Assembly: GCF_019703855.1 (NCBI RefSeq)
Contig: NZ_AP024086.1
Coordinates: forward strand, 1 to 64,000
Direction of reading: 5' to 3'
DNA length: 64,000 nt
Source of the DNA: Desulfomarina profundi
Lineage (GTDB): Bacteria; Desulfobacterota; Desulfobulbia; Desulfobulbales; Desulfocapsaceae
The notes beneath the pieces were generated by a model. The model did not search any database, had not been told where the DNA came from, and worked only from the letters and a program-made list of their open reading frames with translations. Each line of letters starts with the position of its first letter. The first letter of the stretch is position 1. Shown piece by piece: positions 8,560 through 15,571 of the stretch. The position numbers and the translations under genes are program-made.

Positions 8560-9489
8560 ATGAGTGAAAAAAAGGTTCGCCTGAACAGCGAGTGGTTGTG
8601 TGACTGTGGTGGGTGCCATGTGGCGATTGTCGACCTGCATGAGAAAATGCTGCGGGTTATGGAATCCATAGAAATTCAGAAATGCCCGGTACTGACAGAT
8701 GAGAAAGGGTATCCGGAGGCGGATATCGGTATTGTCACCGGTGCCATCAGGACAGAACATGATCGTAAAGCCGCTATTGAAATGCGTGAGAAATGTGAAA
8801 CAATTATTGCTTTTGGTACCTGTGCTGTCTATGGGGGATTCCATGGTGCCGGCCTTGCACACAGCAGGGAAGAAATCCTGAACCATGTCTACAGGAAGAG
8901 CCCTACAACGAAAACAGATCTTATTCCAGGCAACTCCATATCATCCCTGGAAAAAATGGTGATACCGATTGATGAGGTGATAGATGTGGATCTGTACCTT
9001 CCTGGTTGTCCTCCCCATGCCCGGTTTATTTTTGAGGCGCTCTCTTCTCTTGTAAATGGAACAGAACCGAGGGTTGTCCAGGAAACGGTATGCGCAGGCT
9101 GCAACAGGGAAATGGAAAAAAGTGAAGTCACCGCCGTTCGGGATAGTCATGAGGGAATTGCCAGAGACGATGTCTGCTTCCTCAGCCAGGGCTATATCTG
9201 TCTGGGTTCCGTTACCCTCGACCGCTGCCTGTCTCCCTGTCCCTCCCATGGGATTCCCTGTACAGGTTGTGCAGGACCGACTATGCAGATCCTCACTGAA
9301 CCCACCAGGGATATCAGAACAGAGGTGAGCGAGCGTATGTCGAAACTGACTGCAATCTCCTATGATACTATCAGGGAGAAAATGGAAAAATCAGCCAAGA
9401 CATATTATGCCTATGCAATGGCCACAAAAATGATTGGCCAGAAACCTACATTTCTTGTCAGGAAATGGATAGCCGAATCAGAGGAATAA
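8560..9489 (+). CDS. mvhG: [NiFe] hydrogenase small subunit, F420-non-reducing (Mvh/Vhu) type
   Basis: About 309 residues from ATG 8560, chosen because GGAGG (8550-8554) precedes it; the frame opens at 8527. Electron-transfer subunit carrying Fe-S clusters. Seen: WLCDCGGCHVAI (proximal-cluster cysteines), IIAFGTCAVYGG, DLYLPGCPPHARF, and a C-terminal cysteine set ETVCAGCNRE, CLSPCPSHGIPCTGCAGPT. No Tat signal, so cytoplasmic. This matches group 3c hydrogenases, which in methanogens and sulfate reducers pair with MvhD and heterodisulfide reductase. Neither mvhD nor hdr genes lie in the window. Confidence 0.88.
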   Translation: MSEKKVRLNSEWLCDCGGCHVAIVDLHEKMLRVMESIEIQKCPVLTDEKGYPEADIGIVTGAIRTEHDRKAAIEMREKCETIIAFGTCAVYGGFHGAGLAHSREEILNHVYRKSPTTKTDLIPGNSISSLEKMVIPIDEVIDVDLYLPGCPPHARFIFEALSSLVNGTEPRVVQETVCAGCNREMEKSEVTAVRDSHEGIARDDVCFLSQGYICLGSVTLDRCLSPCPSHGIPCTGCAGPTMQILTEPTRDIRTEVSERMSKLTAISYDTIREKMEKSAKTYYAYAMATKMIGQKPTFLVRKWIAESEE

Positions 9490-9492
9490 AAG

Positions 9493-10905
9493 ATGTCCAG
9501 AACAATCAGAATTGATCCTGTAACAAGAATAGAAGGGCATGCCCGTATCCTCCTGGATTGCAATGAAACGGGTCAGGTAGAAGATGCCTTTTTCTGCGTT
9601 AATGAGCTTCGGGGTTTTGAGAGAATATTGGTAGGCATGGAAGCTCATACACTGCCCCAGGTTACAGCGCGTATCTGCGGGGTCTGCCCTACCGCCCACC
9701 ACCTTGTAGCTGCAAAGGCTCTTGATACAGCGGCCGGTGTAACTGTACCGGAGGCGGGGAAGTTGCTGCGGGAGTTTATGTATATGGGGCATGTGATTCA
9801 CTCCCATGCACTGTCCCTCTTTATTCTTGCCGGACCAGATCTGGTTTTTGGTCTGCAGGGAGAGGATGCTGGCAGAAATATTGTCGGGATGGCGGAAGTG
9901 GAACCGGAGCTGACGAAAAAAGGACTCCGCCTTCGCAGCCTGGGACAGAAAATAAATGAGGCTATTGGGGGACGGGGAATTCATCCTGTGACAGCGGTCG
10001 CCGGAGGAATTTCATTTTCTCTCAACGACGGACAATTTTCCCGGCTGCAGGAGTTGACGGCTGAAACGGTGAAACTCTGCTCGGAGCTTGCAGGGCAGAT
10101 CAGGGAATTTTTATTTCGTCTTTTCGATGCCAACCCCCGGCTACTGGAGAGTCAGAATCAGCCGTCATGGTATCTGGGTAATGTCAGTGACGGCAAACTT
10201 GATTTCTATGACGGGATGTTGCGCAGCATGGATGAAAACGGTGCAATCCGAAAAGAGTTTCAGGCAAGTGAATATGATCGGTGTCTGGTGGAGCGTGCCG
10301 TTACCTACTCCTATGCCAAGGAGGTCTATTTTCTCCATGAAAATGTTGAAAACATGTACCGTGTCGGCACTCTTGCCCGGTTGAACGTGATAGATGGAAT
10401 TGAAACTCCCCTGGCCCAGGCTGAATTTGAACAGTTTAGAAACAGTTTTAATTCGCCATGCCATAACAGTGTCGTTCAGATGTATGCCAAACTGGTAGAA
10501 CTGATATATGCCTGTGAGCGGGCGGATCAGTTGATTAATGATCCGGCTTTGCGGGGGGAAACAAGGGTGGAGGCTTCTTTTGCTGGTAAAAGAGGTGTTG
10601 CCCATATCGAGGCACCTCGTGGAACGTTGATTCATGATTATGAAATTGACGAAAGAGGGCTCGTGAAAAAGGCAAATATGATAATTGCCACCCAGCAGAA
10701 TACTGCAGCCATCAACAGTTCACTCAAACAGAGCGGTAACAGCCTTTTAACCAGCAGTAATGATGAACAGGTACTGAATAATCTCGAATTTGTTGTGCGG
10801 TGCTACGATCCCTGCCTGGCCTGTTCCACTCATGCTATAGGAAGAATGGCACTGGAGGTTGAAATACGGTGCAATAACAAGGTGATCAGGAGAATCAGGA
10901 GGTAG
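9493..10905 (+). CDS. mvhA: [NiFe] hydrogenase large (catalytic) subunit, Mvh type
   Basis: 470 residues. Binds the Ni-Fe centre through two cysteine pairs: RICGVCPTAHHL near residue 58 and DPCLACSTHAIG near the C-terminus, both intact. The residues after DPCxxCxxH form the tail normally removed by a maturation protease, consistent with the protease gene at 11631. N-terminal RIDPVTRIEGHARI is typical. The start is 4 bases after the small-subunit stop. No selenocysteine codon is seen in the nickel-binding motifs. Confidence 0.93.
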   Translation: MSRTIRIDPVTRIEGHARILLDCNETGQVEDAFFCVNELRGFERILVGMEAHTLPQVTARICGVCPTAHHLVAAKALDTAAGVTVPEAGKLLREFMYMGHVIHSHALSLFILAGPDLVFGLQGEDAGRNIVGMAEVEPELTKKGLRLRSLGQKINEAIGGRGIHPVTAVAGGISFSLNDGQFSRLQELTAETVKLCSELAGQIREFLFRLFDANPRLLESQNQPSWYLGNVSDGKLDFYDGMLRSMDENGAIRKEFQASEYDRCLVERAVTYSYAKEVYFLHENVENMYRVGTLARLNVIDGIETPLAQAEFEQFRNSFNSPCHNSVVQMYAKLVELIYACERADQLINDPALRGETRVEASFAGKRGVAHIEAPRGTLIHDYEIDERGLVKKANMIIATQQNTAAINSSLKQSGNSLLTSSNDEQVLNNLEFVVRCYDPCLACSTHAIGRMALEVEIRCNNKVIRRIRR

Positions 10906-10909
10906 TGAG

Positions 10910-11161
10910 ATGCTGGAAATGACTATTCATGAGAAGGCCTGCCGTGGTTGCCGGTTATGTCTTGAAGTTTGTCCGACTGACTGTTTTGAGTTTGACGAGG
11001 AAAGCAGGAAAGCAGTTGTGGCAAGGATTGCGAGTTGTATTGAGTGTCTGAGTTGTGCCTATATCTGCCCGTCACTCGCTATCACCCATAGAAATCATCA
11101 TGTTGTGAAGAATTTTTATCGTAACATACAATTCAGTCGTCGGATGGGGAAATTTTTATGA
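10910..11161 (+). CDS. Two-[4Fe-4S] ferredoxin of the hydrogenase operon
   Basis: 83 residues with two cluster motifs: CRGCRLCLEVCPTDCF and CIECLSCAYICPSL. A basic tail (NFYRNIQFSRRMGKF) follows. Likely electron carrier between the hydrogenase and an unknown partner. It starts 5 bases after mvhA and overlaps the next gene by 4 bases (ATGA), so it is translated as part of the operon. It may stand in for MvhD, which is absent. Confidence 0.88.
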   Translation: MLEMTIHEKACRGCRLCLEVCPTDCFEFDEESRKAVVARIASCIECLSCAYICPSLAITHRNHHVVKNFYRNIQFSRRMGKFL

Positions 11162-11634
11162 TAACGGAAAATGAGTTGAACCTGACTCTGGAAGACTATG
11201 ACAAGGCGTTTACAGAGGTCTCGTTTCTCCTTGATATGTTTGTGGAGACCATCACTATTTTCGTCGGTAAATCAACGCCGTCACTGGCGGTCGCAGCCGG
11301 GAGGAAAATGGCGGTAAATCTACCGGTCTACCTGACCGATAACAGCCCCGAGCAGGTTATTCAGGAGCTTGTCCGTGTTTTTTCAATGCAGGAGCTGGAG
11401 TTGAGTGGACATTTTGATGGGACGGAAGCCGCAATTACTATCAACCAGTGTCCCATCGGCAGCGTGTGTGAGAACAGGAAAATGGAGATAGACGGGCAGA
11501 CCTGTCAAATGTTTCACTACTATATTGCGGGAATAGTGGCTGAACTGGTCGGTATGCCGGTACGACCACGAACTGTTTCCACCGGTGAACAGTGCACCTT
11601 TAATTTGGTATTCAGCGGGTTGAAGAGGCGATGA
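11158..11634 (+). CDS. Second V4R-like small protein of the hydrogenase operon
   Basis: 158 residues, paralogous to the gene at 8043. Seen: VGKSTPSLAVAAGRKMAV near the N-terminus, then NQCPIGSVCENR and QTCQMFHYYIAGIVAELVG with a terminal TGEQCTFNLVF. The cysteine placement and the helix-strand end match V4R-like folds. It overlaps both neighbours by 4 bases. Tight coupling to the ferredoxin and protease genes implies a hydrogenase-related role; the specific function is unknown. Confidence 0.6.
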   Translation: MITENELNLTLEDYDKAFTEVSFLLDMFVETITIFVGKSTPSLAVAAGRKMAVNLPVYLTDNSPEQVIQELVRVFSMQELELSGHFDGTEAAITINQCPIGSVCENRKMEIDGQTCQMFHYYIAGIVAELVGMPVRPRTVSTGEQCTFNLVFSGLKRR

Positions 11635-12160
11635 CTGAAGGTCTTGTCATATGTATCGGTAATGATTTTGTCGGTGATGACGGTGTCGGTGCTGCTGTCT
11701 ATAAGCGACTGAAACTGCACGGTGTACCCTCAGGTGTCCGAGTAGAATATCTTGGTCTCGGGGAATGGATTTGCTGGAACATTTGCGGGGAGAGCGGATT
11801 CTCGTGGTGGTTGACAGTGTCCAGCTGGGATTTCCCCCGGGAACAGTGCATCAATTACCCTGGGATAAAATCCCATCTCTCGGGAGCCGTCCTGTCAGCG
11901 GGCATGGAATCGGAATACGGGAAGCTGTAGAGGTTGCTTTCAGGATCTATCCGAAAAAGGTGCCGGCTGAAATGTACCTGGTGGGAATAGAGGGACACCG
12001 GTTTGATCAGTTGGGAGCGGAGATGAGTGATGAAGTTGCTGCGGCAATTGATCCTGCCATGGGTCAGGTGCTTGATCTCCTGTCCCCCATTTCTTCTGAA
12101 TTCAGGCGGCGTCAGGTTCAAAGTTTTTCTGAGTCTTCCCTTACCTGTAGTAAACAATAG
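11631..12160 (+). CDS. Hydrogenase maturation protease, HyaD/HycI family (read across one frameshift)
   Basis: Endopeptidase that trims the C-terminal tail of the large subunit after nickel insertion. Seen: CIGNDFVGDDGVGAAV (nickel-sensing Asp region), then after a frame change LDLLEHLRGERILVVVDSVQ, and GHGIGIREAVEVA. One added G in GGGG at 11760-11763 joins the frames as LGLGGMDLLEHL. The last 20 or so residues (from FRRRQVQ) are encoded by a family B repeat beginning at about 12096, so the native 3' end was probably replaced. The start overlaps the previous gene by 4 bases. Confidence 0.8.
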
Positions 12161-12266
12161 TATCCTGTATTTCCAGTAAAAAATACTGAAGCCAGCCAGG
12201 CTGACTTTGTAAATGTATAAGGCCATATCAGAATTGCCACAATGCTCATGGGAAATGCGGACTACT
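12096..12266. repeat. Family B element, copy 5 (diverged)
   Basis: Left part GAATTCAGGCGGCGTCAGGTTCAAAG matches copies at 13781 and 44430. The right end CATGGGAAATGCGGACTA is a variant of the CATGAGAAATGCGGGCTA end. It lies between the convergent protease gene and yaaA. It supplies the protease gene's last codons and stop, and its right end supplies the TAG stop of yaaA on the minus strand. Confidence 0.6.
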
Positions 12267-13029
12267 TGCTTTGCCTGAATACCCAGCACAGTTCTGTTGA
12301 ATCCCGGGAGTGAAATCTGTAACCTTCGAGGTCGAATTTTTTGAGGTCTTCTGCTTTTTCAATGGCATTGTTGATGACAAAATGCGTCATATATCCCCTG
12401 GCCCGTTTGGAATGGATGGGAATTGTCTTGTAAACAGAGTTTTTTTTCTGTTGAAAAACCACATCCACTCTTTTTCCACGCAGCTTTTTCTTGAGAATTG
12501 TTCTGGAATATTCGGTTGAAGCGAGATTGACGACCGTGGTTGACCCCGTATCTTTAAGTGTTCTGTTTATTTCTTCAGTGATGGTATCACTCCAGAAATG
12601 ATAGAGGTTTTTTCCCCTGCTCGTGGCCAGTTTTGTTCCCATTTCCAGTCTGTATGGATGCATGAGGTCAAGAGGACGCAGAATTCCATACAGTCCCGAC
12701 AGAATAAAGATATGATCCTGGCAGTACAGGAGTTGGCTTTTGCTGTATGACTCTGCTGCTATTCCACTGTAAACATCTCCCTGGAAGGTGAAAAAGGCCT
12801 GGTGAACATGGCCTTTCTGCAGGGGTAATTCGAAACTGTGGATACGCTCGTAAGTTGTTTCCGTCAGTTTTCTGCTGGTTTTCAAAATGGTTGCCAGTTC
12901 ATCCTTTGACATGGTCTGGAGTTGGTTTACCAGAAACTCAGTTTTGTCTGGAAAGAGTGGCTGAAAATAGAGGGGGAAATCCCGTCCATTGAAGGTCTGT
13001 GTTTTGGAAGGTGCAAGAATAAGGAGCAT
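12262..13029 (-). CDS. yaaA: Peroxide stress protein YaaA (DUF328/UPF0246)
   Basis: 255 residues from ATG 13029; the frame continues upstream to 13107, but MLLILAPSKTQTF is the family start. Seen: LLYCQDHIFILSGLYGILRPLDLMHPYRLEMGTKL, which is cut here at ILSGLYGILRPLDLM as the signature, followed by NLASTEYSRTI and GYMTHFVINNAI. In E. coli YaaA limits intracellular iron and protects against hydrogen peroxide. The stop TAG lies in a family B repeat end. No operon partner. Confidence 0.9.
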   Translation of the reverse strand: MLLILAPSKTQTFNGRDFPLYFQPLFPDKTEFLVNQLQTMSKDELATILKTSRKLTETTYERIHSFELPLQKGHVHQAFFTFQGDVYSGIAAESYSKSQLLYCQDHIFILSGLYGILRPLDLMHPYRLEMGTKLATSRGKNLYHFWSDTITEEINRTLKDTGSTTVVNLASTEYSRTILKKKLRGKRVDVVFQQKKNSVYKTIPIHSKRARGYMTHFVINNAIEKAEDLKKFDLEGYRFHSRDSTELCWVFRQSK

Positions 13030-13265
13030 TGTAGCGAATTCGGATAAATTGTGTTGGCAACTGGACACAGGGCTTTTACTGCCCGTTTTTTGCCTGGCTG
13101 CCAACAATGAAAAGGAGTGGTGATTGTCTTGAAAAAACCTGTCTTACACAGTACTCTATTTTCAGTAGATTCTTCAAAAGAAAATCATCAAGATATTACG
13201 GGGCCAGGTTGTTTTTGGTATGAAAAGAGGAGCTGTATTATAGTAAGTGATCAGGGGTAAGGTAG

Positions 13266-13349
13266 ATGAAAACACAGAGTTACAAATCCTGTGACCAGTT
13301 ACGTTTCCAGGGGTATCAGATCATTTTAAATATATGGAGGGTAAAATGA
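13266..13349 (+). CDS. Possible 27-residue leader peptide coupled to the next gene
   Basis: ATG 13266 after GGGGTAAGG opens a short frame that ends in TGA overlapping the ATG of the next gene (ATGA at 13346-13349). It ends LNIWRVK. The overlap suggests translational coupling; no family is recognised, and chance is possible. The rest of the 316-base gap (13030-13345) holds no other recognisable feature. Confidence 0.3.
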   Translation: MKTQSYKSCDQLRFQGYQIILNIWRVK

Positions 13350-13774
13350 CGGAAAAGAAAGCGGTGGAATCAGAAATCGAAGCATTCCTCGGTGAATGGG
13401 GCGGTGAAGGGGAGCAGCCGATGAAGAACTGGTTTCAGGTTTTTTTTGATACTGTAAAAACCATGGAGGATGTAGAGCTTACGTTTGTCGCCCGGCCCGG
13501 TGTCAGTTTTTCCATCAGGCCAAAGCATATCAGACAGACCGACAGAGAGTTGTTTGCCATTATTGATGTTATTGATGATGACCCTGCAGAACGTTGGTTG
13601 TCCGTTTGTTTTTACGGCGATATGATCACGGACCCAGAAGGGAGAGGAGAGGTTATTCCGGGTGGGCTTTCCGGAAGCGATGGGTACTGTTTTGATATGT
13701 TTGAAGATGATAAACAGTTTGCTGCCTACCTTGTTGACCGGTTGAAAGAAGCGGGAATGGCCGCGGGAAAATAA
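13346..13774 (+). CDS. Uncharacterised small acidic protein
   Basis: 142 residues from ATG 13346 with GGAGGG just upstream (13337-13341); an ATG at 13334 is in frame but lies before this ribosome site. Acidic, no signal peptide or membrane segment. Alternating strands and a helix at each end are suggested (FFDTVKTMEDVELTFVARPG, SVCFYGDMITDPEGRGEVIP, FAAYLVDRLKEAG). I do not recognise the family. It is monocistronic apart from the possible leader peptide and is followed by a family B element. Confidence 0.7.
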   Translation: MTEKKAVESEIEAFLGEWGGEGEQPMKNWFQVFFDTVKTMEDVELTFVARPGVSFSIRPKHIRQTDRELFAIIDVIDDDPAERWLSVCFYGDMITDPEGRGEVIPGGLSGSDGYCFDMFEDDKQFAAYLVDRLKEAGMAAGK

Positions 13775-13780
13775 TGGAAC

Positions 13781-13890
13781 TTCAGGCGGTCTCAGGTTCA
13801 AAGTTCCTGGAGTCTTCCCCTACCTGGTGGTTAATTAGTGACCTGTATTTACTGTCGAAACAGTACAGAAGACGGTCGTACGTCATCAGC
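13781..13890. repeat. Family B element, copy 6 (left part)
   Basis: TTCAGGCGGTCTCAGGTTCAAAG and TGACCTGTATTTACTGTCGAAACAGTACAGAAGACGG (positions 13781-13880) match the left half of copies at 16809 and 12096. It lies between the gene at 13346 and the convergent chemoreceptor remnant. Confidence 0.55.
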
Positions 13891-13892
13891 TA

Positions 13893-13934
13893 AACAGGAA
13901 AGTGGTCACAGGTAGTTGTGACCACTTTCCTGTT
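13893..13934. terminator. Perfect 18-bp hairpin, probable bidirectional terminator
   Basis: AACAGGAAAGTGGTCACA (13893-13910) is the exact reverse complement of 13917-13934 across a 6-base loop. It lies 7 bases beyond the stop of the chemoreceptor remnant on the minus strand and downstream of the gene at 13346. T runs are short. Confidence 0.6.
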
Positions 13935-13940
13935 AATGAA

Positions 13941-14249
13941 TTATAACTTGAATTGATTTATCATTTCGGCCAATTGTCCGGCCAGTTTTCTTAAATCTTC
14001 AGAGCTTATATTCACCTTTTCACTATTTGAGTTGTTTCCTCCCGATGTTTGCCCTGCCAGATCTTTGATTTCGTTGACAACCACTGCAAATCCCTTGCCC
14101 GCTTCACCAGCCCAGGTGGCTTCAAAAGTCGCATTGGGTGCCAGAAGATTTGTTTGTTCCGATATTTCGGTTATCGCCTCATTAACCTAACTTGTTTCCT
14201 GGGTAGCGTTCTCCAGGGTCTGAATTTTGATATCCTTCATTCAGTTTTA
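13941..14249 (-). pseudogene. Methyl-accepting chemotaxis protein, 3' remnant
   Basis: Reading the minus strand gives [19 protein letters not shown], then [19 protein letters not shown] and a short C-terminus, which is the signalling hairpin tip of a chemoreceptor (canonical [29 protein letters not shown]). An in-frame TAG lies at about 14188-14190 (QETS*VNEA), substitutions hit near-invariant positions ([11 protein letters not shown]), and the ligand-binding part is missing. A decayed fragment, not a sequencing artefact. The remaining gap to 14608 holds only AT-rich DNA and the operator candidate. Confidence 0.7.
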
Positions 14250-14544
14250 ACATGTTTGCTCATTGTATGTGCCGGGCACCGTGTGAATATGTTTATTCAC
14301 GTTGTTTCAGATATGTATATACGAGTGTCAAGTAAAGAAGAATTATTGTCAAATTATATTTGGTAGCTTTTTCACCCCTGATCAATTTAAGGAGTGGGAA
14401 ATCACGGGTATTTGTGTCGTATTTTCGGTTAACAATTTAAAATAATAAGAAAATATTTTTCTCTTTAAGAAGGTGTGAGCAGTGTTAAAGAATTTAAGAA
14501 TATTTTAACATTTCTTTTTCTCTTCACATATTCCAAAGAGTGTG

Positions 14545-14574
14545 CTACTACATGGTAGTATTACTACATGGTGG
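14545..14574. promoter_or_regulatory. Twin CTACTACATGGTAG-like motif upstream of the DUF1641-SQR operon
   Basis: CTACTACATGGTAG (14545-14558, with CTAC/GTAG symmetry) is followed 16 bases later by TTACTACATGGTGG (14561-14574), 35 bases before the DUF1641 start. Tandem half-palindromes this close to a start codon resemble an operator. The regulator is unknown. Confidence 0.4.
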
Positions 14575-14608
14575 TTCTTCTGCAATTCTAACCGGTGAGT
14601 GAAATACG

Positions 14609-15538
14609 ATGAATGAAGCGTTGATTCTGGAGAAGCTGGATGCTCTCAGCGATGAAGTGAGATCATTGAAAAAAGATGTTCTTCAGGAGTTGAGGCGTGA
14701 TCTTGAACCTGTTCTCGAATCAACTCGTCCTGCGACAGTCGGATTCCTGCAGGATGTTGAAAACGGACAGGCAAAGGAAAGGCTCCTGAAATTGTCCTCG
14801 ACACTGCTTGCAAGTGTGGAGGAGTTGAGCGAAGCTGTGAGGTGTGTCAGCAGTGAAGACGGGGAAAAGAGTACGGCTTTTCCCAAAAGTGTACAGTTCC
14901 TGACTGATGTGGAGAGTGAATTCCATATTGATGAACTGGCTATTCTGATGCGCAAGGCCATAACAAACCTGGATACCATGGGAGAAGGTCTGGATATGCT
15001 GAAGGCCGGGGTGGAATTCAGGGATGAGATGGCTCCGGTTCTCCGGCTTATGTATCCCAAAATTGTCAGGTTTCTGAATTCTCTCCATGAGGGTGAATTC
15101 CAGGCGGAAAAGCTCGGGGATCTGCTGCATACGGTTCTGTTGAACATTCATACTCTGAGCGATCTGTTGAATATGATTCAGCCGTTTACTGAGCTGGTCA
15201 AGGAGGTCGGTGTCCTGATGAAGGAGACGGATATTATTAATGGAATGAATATCTGGCTTGACAGCCTGCAGCAGGAAAGTGGCCTTGTCAGGTTGGCCGG
15301 AACGTCCATGGCGGCACTCAGGAAACTGGACTGCAGTGAAGAACAGGTCAACGAAATCTGTCGGGCCATTGAAAATCTGGACCTGTCGAGTGCTGAGCCG
15401 GTGGGGCTCATGGGCATGGTTAAACAGATGAACGATCCCAAGGTCAAAGAAGCAATCGGCTTTATTTTCATGATTCTGCAGACAATTGGAGCCTGTCTTC
15501 ATACGTGCAGAATGAATGGAGAAAAGCAGAAGATATAA
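14609..15538 (+). CDS. DUF1641-containing helical protein
   Basis: 309 residues, almost entirely helical, no membrane segment. The C-terminal part (SAEPVGLMGMVKQMNDPKVKEA, then IGFIFMILQTIGACL) matches the DUF1641 pattern GLxGLLxxLxDPDVQRGLGFLLEFLKxLG. The first two thirds contain two related segments (GFLQDVENGQAKERLLKLSS and QFLTDVESEFHIDELAILM, then RFLNSLHEGEFQAEKLGDLL), so an internal repeat is likely. DUF1641 proteins are known to be encoded beside sulfide:quinone oxidoreductases; the SQR-like gene follows after 33 bases. A partner or adaptor role in sulfur oxidation-reduction is inference. Confidence 0.75.
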   Translation: MNEALILEKLDALSDEVRSLKKDVLQELRRDLEPVLESTRPATVGFLQDVENGQAKERLLKLSSTLLASVEELSEAVRCVSSEDGEKSTAFPKSVQFLTDVESEFHIDELAILMRKAITNLDTMGEGLDMLKAGVEFRDEMAPVLRLMYPKIVRFLNSLHEGEFQAEKLGDLLHTVLLNIHTLSDLLNMIQPFTELVKEVGVLMKETDIINGMNIWLDSLQQESGLVRLAGTSMAALRKLDCSEEQVNEICRAIENLDLSSAEPVGLMGMVKQMNDPKVKEAIGFIFMILQTIGACLHTCRMNGEKQKI

Positions 15539-15571
15539 AAGGGCACGAACGATAAGGAGAATAAAGGAATC

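Noticed and set aside
9493-10905. A selenocysteine codon in the hydrogenase large subunit
   Set aside because: Both nickel-binding motifs carry ordinary cysteine codons and no in-frame TGA.
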